A stretch of DNA of 34,216 nt, from positions 1 through 34,216 of IMG/VR virus record IMGVR_UViG_3300027734_000015; one strand, 5' to 3'. Shown here piece by piece: positions 8,813 to 14,410 of this stretch (the stretch's first letter is position 1; each line of letters opens with the position of its first letter). Under the pieces are notes generated by a model, which searched no databases, had not been told where the DNA came from, and was given only the letters and a program-made list of their open reading frames with translations. The stretch comes from a virus. Position numbers and translations under genes: made by a program.

Positions 8813-8937
8813 TTTTTCTTTGCCGCCTTCTTGACGGAGTAAGCAATCGCTACCGCCTGCTTGGGCGGCTTGCCAGCGGCAATCTCCGTCTTGATGTTTT
8901 TCTGCAAAGCAGCCTTGCTAGTGGACTTTTTTAGCAT
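8809..8937 (-). CDS. 42-aa lysine-rich protein
   Basis: Read on the - strand from the ATG at 8937 to the TGA at 8809. The product starts [16 protein letters not shown], has [18 protein letters not shown] in the middle and ends AAKKK. The [10 protein letters not shown] core is common in very small phage proteins. It is joined on both sides by overlapping start/stop codons: its ATG shares bases with the TAA of the 138-aa gene, and its TGA with the ATG of the 96-aa gene. It is strongly basic, and its function is unknown. Confidence 0.8.
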   Translation of the reverse strand: MLKKSTSKAALQKNIKTEIAAGKPPKQAVAIAYSVKKAAKKK

Positions 8938-9353
8938 TAGCTTGCGCCGTGAATGATTGCAAAATTGATGATGACTGCTTCGCTGTACGAAGTCGAGGCA
9001 GTCAGGTTACGCAGCGTAATCAGAGCCGAACCAGCAGCCAAGTACGAAACGTAAGTGGTGTAAGCACCCAAAGCGCTACCAGTGGTGTTACTAGAAACGC
9101 ACACGATGATGGTGTCATTGATGGAAATGCTGCTATTGGTCAGAATGAACGACACAGCGGTAGCACCAGCCAGCGCAGCGTTGTTCATCGTGATGCGACC
9201 GGCAGACTTGTTCAGCGTAACGCCAGTGCTTTTGTCGGTTGCTTGAGTAACCGTACCTTGTCCAGCAGCAGAATAACCAATCTCTGCGGAGGCGTAACAG
9301 GTCGTAAATTCGGGGTCTTGGTAAGCCACACCAGTTGCGACGGAATTGCTCAT
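8937..9353 (-). CDS. virion-type beta-rich protein
   Basis: This 138-aa protein starts [16 protein letters not shown] and continues with alternating small and hydrophobic residues ([26 protein letters not shown]). The pattern resembles small capsid-associated proteins seen in many uncultured phages, but the role is not established. It lies between GroES and two small basic proteins, away from the main head operon. The ATG at 9353 follows an AAGGA-type ribosome site. Confidence 0.75.
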   Translation of the reverse strand: MSNSVATGVAYQDPEFTTCYASAEIGYSAAGQGTVTQATDKSTGVTLNKSAGRITMNNAALAGATAVSFILTNSSISINDTIIVCVSSNTTGSALGAYTTYVSYLAAGSALITLRNLTASTSYSEAVIINFAIIHGAS

Positions 9354-9368
9354 GGTGAAATCCTTTCG

Positions 9369-9674
9369 TTAAGTTTCTTCTACGAATGCGACATCCTTCC
9401 AAGACATCAAAAGGTATCGCACGTCATCTTCAAAATATTCCGAATAACGCAGGTAATCGTTGGCACTAGACTTCCCATACGTGCCGAAAAACACCTTGTC
9501 GCCCACCTTTAACGGCATCGGGTCTTGCTTGCCGTTATCGTACTTTTGTCCACTACCTACAGCCACTACAGTTCCACGGCTGTCGGCTTCGTTATCCATC
9601 ACCTGAATCACGTCTGACTTAATGCGTGCCTCGGGCAATACTAAAATTTTGTCTTGCAGTGGTCGGAATTTCAT
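9369..9674 (-). CDS. phage GroES-like co-chaperonin
   Basis: At 101 aa it is close to bacterial GroES (97 aa). It keeps the Cpn10 layout: RPLQDKILVLPEA at the start, a mobile-loop region at about 17-32 (KSDVIQVMDNEADSRG), then GTVVAVGSG, LKVGDKVFFGTYG near 55-67, and the closing strand YLLMSWKDVAFVEE. It would cap host GroEL and assist folding of phage proteins such as coat. The mobile loop lacks the usual Ile-Val-Leu GroEL contact and has Val-Ile-Gln-Val instead. No GroEL is encoded. It overlaps the upstream zinc/AT-hook gene by 4 bp. Confidence 0.88.
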   Translation of the reverse strand: MKFRPLQDKILVLPEARIKSDVIQVMDNEADSRGTVVAVGSGQKYDNGKQDPMPLKVGDKVFFGTYGKSSANDYLRYSEYFEDDVRYLLMSWKDVAFVEET

Positions 9675-9862
9675 ACAACCACCTCTAACGTCGGTTCGAC
9701 CTTACGCGGGCGACCCGGCTTGCGCTTTTCCTCTTGCCCCCACCATTCGCCACACCACTCGACGCGGTGCTTGTTGTAGCTTTGAGGATAACGACGGCAT
9801 TGCCCCATCACCTCATTGCCTGACAAAAAGTACGTGCAAGTGCTACAGTTGTATACAGCCAT
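9671..9862 (-). CDS. small zinc-binding, AT-hook-like protein
   Basis: The N-terminal half of this 63-aa protein has cysteines at 6, 9, 22 and 37 (CSTC, GQCRRYP, EWCGEWW), fit for one zinc site. The C-terminal half carries KRKPGRPRK, matching the GRP core of an AT-hook that binds the minor groove of AT-rich DNA. A DNA-binding regulatory or packaging role is inferred. It lies directly upstream of GroES with a 4-bp overlap. Confidence 0.75.
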   Translation of the reverse strand: MAVYNCSTCTYFLSGNEVMGQCRRYPQSYNKHRVEWCGEWWGQEEKRKPGRPRKVEPTLEVVV

Positions 9863-9887
9863 TCAATGCTCCTTCATTGCGTGGTTA

Positions 9888-9921
9888 GAATCTCTGAGAC
9901 TGTCAAGAGTCTCAGGGATTC
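9888..9921. other. 14-bp-stem hairpin between late genes
   Basis: GAATCTCTGAGACT (9888-9901) pairs with AGTCTCAGGGATTC (9908-9921) with one T/G mismatch and a 6-base loop. It begins 3 bp after the stop of the 64-aa gene. No T-run follows on either strand, so an RNA-processing, stabilising or Rho-related role is as likely as simple termination. Confidence 0.75.
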
Positions 9922-9923
9922 GC

Positions 9924-10118
9924 TTACTTCTGCTTGTATTCGGTACGCGAATGCGTGTAGCAAACGCCAGCAGTGCGACCCGTATCAAACTTCTTGTCTG
10001 CGCCGATAGCATCTTCTTTGCCCATCGCTACGCCACCGCGCATCGCTTCTTTGCGCTCGCCACTTGCATCAGCTTTAGCAACGCCTGCGGGTGCTTTTGC
10101 GGAAGTTCCGTATTTCAT
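9924..10118 (-). CDS. 64-aa hypothetical protein
   Basis: A Gly/Ala/Lys-rich small protein starting MKYGTSAKAPAGVAK, with a conserved-looking centre (EAMRGGVAMGKEDAIGAD) and one cysteine. I do not recognise its function. It lies 9 bp after the Dps-like gene and ends at a strong hairpin, so it is probably expressed with the Dps-like gene. Confidence 0.65.
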   Translation of the reverse strand: MKYGTSAKAPAGVAKADASGERKEAMRGGVAMGKEDAIGADKKFDTGRTAGVCYTHSRTEYKQK

Positions 10119-10127
10119 GTGATTCCC

Positions 10128-10493
10128 CTATGACAGAGTGAGTTTGTACAACGTGGTATTGATAAGATCAGCAATTTCGTCAACGATGTTCTGAAGTTCA
10201 CTATCTTGCGGCAACAACTCTCGGGCCTCGCCCACAAAGTCTTTCATTGCAGTCAGATACTGCATAGCATCGGTTGCTACGTGATAATCCTCGCCGTAGC
10301 CTTTGATGCGACCATACTTGCCCTGATACGCCTCGGCAAACTGATCGGTCGTTTCGATGATCTCTTTGTAGTATTCGCCTAGCGCGACGTGCTTGGCATA
10401 GCTGCCCGGCCCTTCGGCGGCAAGGTGCATAAGATGAGCATTCGTCCCGCTGTGCAGGAGCACCAGAACAAAGTCGGCTACATCTTTATCCAT
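10128..10493 (-). CDS. Dps/ferritin-like phage protein (DUF5856 type)
   Basis: This 121-aa all-helical protein has FVLVLLHSGTNAHLMHL, then SYAKHVALGEYYKEIIETTDQFAEAYQGKYG, and the end PQDSELQNIVDEIADLINTTLYKL. This matches the DUF5856 pattern, which resembles Dps/ferritin-like helical bundles (His-x6-Glu-Tyr-Tyr positioned like part of a ferroxidase helix). Whether it binds iron or DNA cannot be judged from sequence. It is the first gene after the terminator closing the early leftward operon, so it may begin a late unit. Confidence 0.75.
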   Translation of the reverse strand: MDKDVADFVLVLLHSGTNAHLMHLAAEGPGSYAKHVALGEYYKEIIETTDQFAEAYQGKYGRIKGYGEDYHVATDAMQYLTAMKDFVGEARELLPQDSELQNIVDEIADLINTTLYKLTLS

Positions 10494-10502
10494 AACTCAC
10501 CC

Positions 10503-10545
10503 AAAAAAATCGAGGCAGAATAGCGCCTGCAACACCAACCTCGAT
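10503..10545 (-). terminator. intrinsic terminator ending the early leftward operon
   Basis: On the - strand, ATCGAGG (complement of 10539-10545) pairs with CCTCGAT (complement of 10509-10515) and runs directly into seven T (10503-10509 are A on the + strand). A second GC-rich stem (10549-10553 with 10566-10570) lies just before it. It stands between the nuclease gene (stop at 10577) and the Dps-like gene, so late expression needs read-through or a new promoter. Confidence 0.8.
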
Positions 10546-10576
10546 AAACCGCCGGAAGGAGGGGAGGCGGCACAGG

Positions 10577-10900
10577 CTATACCCTAGCAGAAAACTTTAA
10601 ATCTGTCTCTGCCATTCTAACAGCTTGGTTCTGCATGACTAGCACTAGATTTTCTACTCCGGCTTCATCTCTTACTACAGACCAACAGCCAGTCCACTTC
10701 TCTGCCCATTCTTCCTGTAGTAAGTTTTGTTTCCCTTTAGGTTGCTTGACCTCGACCAACCAAGTGACACCTTGCTTTGCCACTAACAGATCAGGCACAC
10801 CTTTGCCCATTGCGGCTAGGGATAACACCGAACAGCCTCGCGACCGGAAATGCTCGACGATTAGGGCATGGTTACTATCGACTTTCGCTGCTCTACGCAT
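10577..10900 (-). CDS. VRR-NUC / Hjc-like PD-(D/E)xK nuclease
   Basis: This 107-aa protein has a compact nuclease core: helix with HALIVEHFRS, then GKGVPDLLV with D37, strand WLVEVKQ with E50 and K52, followed by QNLLQEEWAEKW. That is the PD-(D/E)xK pattern of VRR-NUC and archaeal-Hjc-like resolvases. It may cut branched DNA before packaging, in the place RusA or NinG holds in lambdoid phages. It overlaps the upstream Ref-like gene by 8 bp and ends just before the operon terminator. Confidence 0.85.
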   Translation of the reverse strand: MRRAAKVDSNHALIVEHFRSRGCSVLSLAAMGKGVPDLLVAKQGVTWLVEVKQPKGKQNLLQEEWAEKWTGCWSVVRDEAGVENLVLVMQNQAVRMAETDLKFSARV

Positions 10901-11177
10901 TCAACAAATCTTTCGTCTGTTGTAACAATTCTTGCTCTGTCCCGTATCTTTGCTCGAAAGCCTTGCGCCAAGGGTGTCGGCTCACATATTCCGGCGTATT
11001 GCGTCCACTTCTGTGATGGGTCGGGCACAGGCATATCACAAACATTTCACCCTTGCGCTTGCTGCCACTCAGAACGTGGTGGATATCGCCATCGGATCGG
11101 GTTTCGTGGAAAAGCCTGCACACAATGCAGCCCAAGTCTCTGACCTTGGCGTGCCACTCTTGCTCAAGTTTTGTCAA
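10893..11177 (-). CDS. Ref-like (RecA-dependent) HNH nuclease
   Basis: This 94-aa protein has C17-x2-C20, a DIHHVL motif (H33, H34), CLCPTHHRS (C51, H54, H55) and a C-terminal helix with HPWRKAFEQRYGTEQELL. This is the HNH zinc-finger nuclease pattern of the P1 Ref / phage recombination-nuclease family, where the enzyme nicks at RecA-bound D-loops. It sits between NinB and the VRR-NUC gene, overlapping both, forming a recombination cassette. Confidence 0.82.
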   Translation of the reverse strand: MTKLEQEWHAKVRDLGCIVCRLFHETRSDGDIHHVLSGSKRKGEMFVICLCPTHHRSGRNTPEYVSRHPWRKAFEQRYGTEQELLQQTKDLLNA

Positions 11178-11466
11178 CGTCTACCCCTAACGCAACCGAA
11201 GCATGATTCAGCCAGTCTAGCCATTCGCTAAACTTTTCTCGTTCGTATTCGCTGGTTCGTCTGCCTAACATCACAATGCCCCCATAAAGCCCCGGAGCGA
11301 GTCTAGGAGCGACTTCGCCCTCGTAAGTAGCTGTGAGTATGTCCTTCCAGTCGTTTTCGTGCAGGAACGTCTTTTGACCGTTTATCAGCCATTCTTTCTG
11401 TTTTGACCAAGCCTTGAGGATTCGCCATTGCGCCGCGTTTTGTTCAACGGTGCGCTTAGTATTCAT
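11164..11466 (-). CDS. ninB: NinB-like recombination protein
   Basis: This 100-aa product matches the core of NinB (lambda Orf): RTVEQNAAQWRILKAWSKQ, ENDWKDILTA, LAPGLYGGIVMLGRRTSEYEREKFSEWLDW and the final GVDVD. NinB helps load RecA or annealing proteins on SSB-coated DNA. Lambda Orf is 146 aa, so about 40 N-terminal residues are missing if the ATG at 11466 is used. The longer frame (to 11610) runs inside the GNAT gene, and its extra residues do not look like NinB. The true start overlaps the GNAT stop by 11 bp. Confidence 0.82.
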   Translation of the reverse strand: MNTKRTVEQNAAQWRILKAWSKQKEWLINGQKTFLHENDWKDILTATYEGEVAPRLAPGLYGGIVMLGRRTSEYEREKFSEWLDWLNHASVALGVDVDKT

Positions 11467-11866
11467 AGTTAATTGTTGTTCTGTTGACTTGAAGCACCTT
11501 TGCGCCATTGCGTAGATGGAAGTCTCGCGCCATGTCCGTTTTGGGTGACATCGTAATAACTTTATCTTCCCGATACCTTGCAAGAACGGCTTGCACAAGT
11601 TTCTGCCCACAACCTTTTTCGTAACTCCAAATTGAATACAAGATAACTTTCATGCCATCTTGGTTGTAGTTTTCAACTTGCAATAATTCACGCTCAGTTT
11701 TTGGGATGTTGAGCCTGTACGAACAGCAAACGATTGCACCTATGCGCTGTTCCTCAAGCCACATATAAACACGACTAAACGGGCTAACTTTTTTGTGCGG
11801 GCTGATCTTTGGGCGCACAGGGTCATCAAGCAGGATCGGATCGGGTTCAAGTAGTCTGACTAGCAT
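11456..11866 (-). CDS. GNAT-fold acetyltransferase-like protein
   Basis: In this 136-aa protein the central part has WLEEQRIGAIVCCSYRL, and the C-terminal half SIWSYEKGCGQKLVQAVLARYRED followed by MARDFHLRNGAKVL, a GNAT motif A/B pattern with a degenerate Gln/Arg-x-x-Gly-x-Gly acetyl-CoA loop (EKGCGQKL). The substrate is unknown. It lies upstream of and overlaps ninB, and it overlaps the 131-aa protein upstream by 7 bp. Confidence 0.75.
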   Translation of the reverse strand: MLVRLLEPDPILLDDPVRPKISPHKKVSPFSRVYMWLEEQRIGAIVCCSYRLNIPKTERELLQVENYNQDGMKVILYSIWSYEKGCGQKLVQAVLARYREDKVITMSPKTDMARDFHLRNGAKVLQVNRTTINYEY

Positions 11867-12255
11867 CCGTTTTTCTTCCGCAGCTTGTTTTCAACCATTT
11901 CGACGCATCGACTCCAAACGTCTATTCGTAAGTAACAATCGTGCTTTTCTTCATCCGTCAGCCCAACCCATTCGCGCTTTTTCTTACCATTAAAAAAACC
12001 AGTCATGTAGGCAATGGTAAGTTCATCAGGCTCTTGCTTCTCTGCCTCTGCGATGGCTTCTTGCAGGGCAGCGATGGCCGAATCAATCTCTACATTGGAT
12101 TTGTCTGCACCGCAAGTGCAATCATCTCCCGCTTGGTCATTAGCACACCCATCCTTATCTTTTGGGCATGAATACCAGCTATCTTCACAGGAGTAGTGTT
12201 TTCGCCGGTTGTTGTTCAGCACCTCCAGCACCTGTTTCATTGTTTCAATGCTCAT
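11860..12255 (-). CDS. Cys-rich hypothetical early protein
   Basis: This 131-aa protein starts with a helix (MSIETMKQVLEVLNNN). A Cys-rich segment follows (about 23-48, with CEDSWYSCPKDKDGCAN and DDCTCGAD), probably binding metal, then a helix and a C-terminal part with GFFNGKKKREWVGLTDEEK. The layout, with a modular centre between conserved ends, is common in early-operon phage proteins of unknown role. It overlaps the winged-helix gene by 4 bp. Confidence 0.75.
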   Translation of the reverse strand: MSIETMKQVLEVLNNNRRKHYSCEDSWYSCPKDKDGCANDQAGDDCTCGADKSNVEIDSAIAALQEAIAEAEKQEPDELTIAYMTGFFNGKKKREWVGLTDEEKHDCYLRIDVWSRCVEMVENKLRKKNGC

Positions 12256-12560
12256 TTACGCACCCATACGCGGCACATACGGCCTGACGCGCCTTTCTTT
12301 TTGCCATCGGGGTAAGCCAAGTCCAGCCGTTCTAGTTCGCTCATCCTTCGAGCGACTGCGTTGTGATCTAGGTCTGTGCGGGCAGCTATGTCATAGATCG
12401 TGCCGGGAAGGTGTAGCGCTTGCAGGATGATGCCATGGTGCTTAGTGGCTAGTTCTGCTGCCTGATCCGCTGCGGCATGGCTGGTGTCGGGATCGGTGTT
12501 GCGTACACGCGGAAACTGCAAGTTGGGAAACCATTTATCTAACATCATTTTTTTATCCAT
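12252..12560 (-). CDS. winged-helix DNA-binding protein
   Basis: This 102-aa protein begins near DPDTSHAAADQAAELATKHHGIILQAL and continues GTIYDIAARTDLDHNAVARRMSELERLDLAYPDG, a helix-turn-helix plus wing ending in CRVWVRK. This small phage winged-helix family is usually found near replication genes. It may be a regulator or replication accessory; nothing in the sequence decides. It overlaps the next gene upstream by 16 bp. Confidence 0.8.
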   Translation of the reverse strand: MDKKMMLDKWFPNLQFPRVRNTDPDTSHAAADQAAELATKHHGIILQALHLPGTIYDIAARTDLDHNAVARRMSELERLDLAYPDGKKKGASGRMCRVWVRK

Positions 12561-12676
12561 TCATAGAAAAGGTTGTTTTCATGTGCCCTCACTTCTACTA
12601 CTTGAAACTCAGCAGAAAAAGCCCTCACGATCTCGGCTGATTCGGGCATAGCTGCTGCCCGTTCTTCTCGCGTCAT
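12545..12676 (-). CDS. small early protein, start uncertain
   Basis: The reading frame contains SWRERVATAVRVQG, MTREERAAAMPESAEIVRAF and a tail ending FYEWIKK, and it looks like a real small phage protein. The ATG at 12676 gives 43 aa. GTG codons at 12691 and 12685 would add a few residues, and the frame stays open to 12826, inside the replication-protein gene. The related-looking part begins before the ATG, so a GTG start or reinitiation after the upstream stop (12718) is possible. Confidence 0.55.
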   Translation of the reverse strand: MTREERAAAMPESAEIVRAFSAEFQVVEVRAHENNLFYEWIKK

Positions 12677-12717
12677 ACCCTGCACGCGCACCGCTGTTGC
12701 TACTCTTTCCCGCCAAC

Positions 12718-13062
12718 TTACGCGGCCTGTAACCGCATGCGATACTGGAACATATCCTCGCCCGGTCTTGCCGGTACTCCGACCTTCCTGCCGTGTTCCA
12801 TCGTAAGCTGATCGCTTGTCCACCATGCCACTACCTTTTTCTCAGGCATCGAAATTTCATCGTCAAAGCGTTCGCCATTCAACCAAGACGCAGGGTGTGG
12901 AATGTATTGCTTGTCCCTTCCTTCAGCCGCCCACATCCGCACATGGTCATCAATCGCCTGTAGTGCTTTCTGTTGCTGCTCGGCAGTAAGGCGCGACCAT
13001 GCTTTGACTGCATCCTTGCGTGCTACTTTTTTGGGGTACTTGCTGTAGAAGTCGTCAAACAT
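12718..13062 (-). CDS. replication protein O-like C-terminal domain protein
   Basis: This 114-aa protein begins MFDDFYSKYPKKVARK and contains DAVKAWSRLTAEQQQKALQAI, then YIPHPASWLNGERFDDEI. This pattern is common as the C-terminal part of phage replication initiation proteins (O-like, DnaT-like) that contact host DnaB. Here it stands alone, without the usual N-terminal origin-binding domain. It has a good GGAGG site before its start. The first 14 codons recur, diverged, at 13641-13682, on the other side of the GNAT gene. Confidence 0.78.
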   Translation of the reverse strand: MFDDFYSKYPKKVARKDAVKAWSRLTAEQQQKALQAIDDHVRMWAAEGRDKQYIPHPASWLNGERFDDEISMPEKKVVAWWTSDQLTMEHGRKVGVPARPGEDMFQYRMRLQAA

Positions 13063-13076
13063 TTTTTTGCCTCCAT
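13021..13076. repeat. diverged direct repeat, copy A (start of the O-like gene)
   Basis: These 56 bp align without gaps to 13641-13696 (offset 620), with 48 of 56 bases equal by eye. The copy holds the ribosome site and first 14 codons of the O-like gene, plus a trace of the end of the small gene that normally precedes it. Confidence 0.9.
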
Positions 13077-13092
13077 TTTTTTATATTTTCTT

Positions 13093-13635
13093 TTATAACA
13101 AACACAACAAAAAATCATTTGGGTCATACCGATAAATATTTATTAATCTCTTACTTGTTTGCTTCCATGTGTTTTTGTGGGATATGCCATTTCGTTTAGC
13201 AATACAAACCCATCCCATGTGTTGCCAAAATAAATTTGATTCAAGGTCATCCGCACAACCTGCGCTAAAAGCCATTGTGCCTTGCGTTTTACCGTACTCT
13301 ACAACAGTATCTAACAGCAATCTTCCTCTTAACAATTTTCTAGCATCTGTTTGCAAACAAATTTGTGCAATTTTTCCTGATTTTGTTATTGCGTTTGGTA
13401 TTCCAAAACTTGCCAAACAAAATCCTACTAAATCACCGTTGCATTCAATAACAAATAATTTGTCATTACAAACATTGCTCCATCTATCGCCGGTTTTTAT
13501 GCCTGTAATCGCAGATTCATAAGCCATCTTTGGAATAAATCCAATGCTACGATTTTCTTTCTTGGATAAAGAAATAATATAATTTAAATCTTCTATTTTA
13601 GAAAACCTTACAACACCTAAGTCAATGTCAAACAT
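13093..13635 (-). CDS. AT-rich GNAT acetyltransferase-like protein, probably acquired
   Basis: This 180-aa protein is visibly richer in AT than its neighbours. It opens as GNATs do (VVRFSKIEDLNYIISLSKKE) and continues FVIECNGDLVGFCLASFG, IAQICLQTDARKLLRGRLLLDTVVEYGK (motif A region), FSAGCADDLESNLFWQHMGWVCIAK. The glycine loop is degenerate (RKLLRGRLL). Similar phage GNAT-type genes exist, with unknown substrates. The gene lies between two diverged copies of the replication-gene start, and its own start shares 17 identical bases with that gene, so it looks like a recent insertion. Confidence 0.75.
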   Translation of the reverse strand: MFDIDLGVVRFSKIEDLNYIISLSKKENRSIGFIPKMAYESAITGIKTGDRWSNVCNDKLFVIECNGDLVGFCLASFGIPNAITKSGKIAQICLQTDARKLLRGRLLLDTVVEYGKTQGTMAFSAGCADDLESNLFWQHMGWVCIAKRNGISHKNTWKQTSKRLINIYRYDPNDFLLCLL

Positions 13636-13682
13636 TTTTTTGCTACTTTTTTTGGGTATTTTGAATAGAACTCGTCAAACAT
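13617..13682 (-). pseudogene. truncated duplicate of the O-like gene start
   Basis: From the ATG at 13682 the frame reads MFDEFYSKYPKKVA, as in the intact gene at 13062 apart from D4 changed to E, then two Lys and five unrelated residues before a TAG at 13617-13619. Nearly all base differences from the intact copy are silent, including a Ser codon change from AGC to TCA. It therefore derives from a related but long-separated gene, not from a fresh duplication. Confidence 0.8.
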
Positions 13683-13696
13683 TTTTTAGCCTCCAT
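13641..13696. repeat. diverged direct repeat, copy B
   Basis: This is the partner of 13021-13076. It is richer in AT than copy A, like the GNAT gene beside it, which suggests that copy B and the GNAT gene arrived together from a relative. Confidence 0.9.
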
Positions 13697-13792
13697 CTCT
13701 CTAATGTCCATTGCTGCATCTGCTACACCGTGCCAATCTTCTTGCCGAACTTTCAGTAACAGGTAAGCAAGCATTACTTCTTTGTCTGTCAT
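13643..13792 (-). CDS. small early protein, 49 aa
   Basis: It starts MTDKEVMLAYLLLKVRQEDW and continues HGVADAAMDIREMEAKK, a compact helical protein of a kind common in phage early operons; its function is unknown. AAGGAG precedes the ATG at 13792, which overlaps the upstream stop by 4 bp. Its last codons run in another frame through copy B of the repeat. Copy A carries a matching tail after MEAKKCLT, so its original end lay next to the replication gene. Confidence 0.75.
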   Translation of the reverse strand: MTDKEVMLAYLLLKVRQEDWHGVADAAMDIREMEAKKCLTSSIQNTQKK

Positions 13793-14001
13793 ACCTTCTC
13801 CTTGTAGTTACTGCTATCTGCTCTTTGGTGAGCGCACGTAGCCTTAGCCAGTACGCCCTTTAGTCTGCTCTTCGGAGCCGCGACACGCGACAGTCTTTCG
13901 GTCAGAGGCACTATCTTCGCCACCTCTCTGCGTGCTGTTGCAGACCTTAGCCACCAGTAGCACTTTCCACTCATGTCGCTGTTGCTTTCATTGCCCAACA
14001 T
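13789..14001 (-). CDS. possible early protein in the position of lambda cII
   Basis: A 70-residue frame from the ATG at 14001 contains MSGKCYWWLRSATARREV and ends with HQRADSSNYKEKV, its stop overlapping the next ATG. It is basic, has no ribosome site that I can see, and belongs to no family I recognise. An inner ATG at 13974 is an alternative start. The coupled stop supports it; the missing ribosome site counts against it. Confidence 0.45.
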   Translation of the reverse strand: MLGNESNSDMSGKCYWWLRSATARREVAKIVPLTERLSRVAAPKSRLKGVLAKATCAHQRADSSNYKEKV

Positions 14002-14019
14002 GGTGTAGCCCAAAAGAAA

Positions 14020-14103
14020 AACCCTCTAGAAGAGGCTTACGGCTGCGGTGGCAAGTGGGTGAGTGACAAACCCAAAAACAACCGAAGCCCCTTCTAAAGG
14101 GTT
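14020..14103 (-). terminator. tandem terminator-like hairpins in the early leader (tR1-like position)
   Basis: AACCCTCTAGAAGAGGCTT (14020-14038) and AAGCCCCTTCTAAAGGGTT (14085-14103) are inverted repeats of each other (17 of 19), and each also folds alone (CCTCT/AGAGG; CCCTT/AAGGG). On the - strand the second small hairpin runs into a T-rich tail (complement of 14011-14020), a good intrinsic terminator. Between the Cro-like gene and the replication genes, this matches the place of lambda tR1. Together with 14104-14188, where I see no gene, it forms a leader of about 190 bp. Confidence 0.65.
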
Positions 14104-14188
14104 CTTCATCACTCTTTAGCGTTGCCACACGCCGCCCGATCTTTCTCTCGGACAAACACACAGTAAACAATTATTTTCTGTTTGTCAA

Positions 14189-14410
14189 CTACTGCTGTGG
14201 GACGATCTCTGCGACCAGTTCCTCAATGGGCACGTAGTCCGCAGGATTGACCTTCAGAGCGCCGCCGGTAATGACCTCCAACTTGTACGCTATGCCCTCG
14301 GGAATCTGCTTGCGCTTGACCCATTGGCTTACTGCCTGGCTCGTAATGCCCAATGCCTCGGCTAGTTTGCGACGGCTACCGAAATGCGCCTCTGCTTGCT
14401 TAACGTCCAT
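14189..14410 (-). CDS. Cro-like helix-turn-helix regulator
   Basis: This 73-aa protein carries SRRKLAEALGITSQAVSQWVKRKQIPEGIAYKLEVITGG (about 12-50), the helix-turn-helix of the Cro/YdaS family. The AGGAGG site before the ATG at 14410 is the strongest in the window. It is the first gene of the leftward early operon and probably represses the divergent promoters in 14411-14591. No larger CI-type partner is present, so it may be the only phage-encoded switch protein. Confidence 0.87.
   Translation of the reverse strand: MDVKQAEAHFGSRRKLAEALGITSQAVSQWVKRKQIPEGIAYKLEVITGGALKVNPADYVPIEELVAEIVPQQ

Noticed and set aside
11467-11610. 48-codon N-terminal extension of NinB
   Set aside because: It overlaps the GNAT gene in another frame and does not resemble the NinB N-terminus.
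13988-14170. 60-aa frame on the - strand
   Set aside because: It is made of the hairpin arms of the early leader; the inverted repeats explain it better than a gene.
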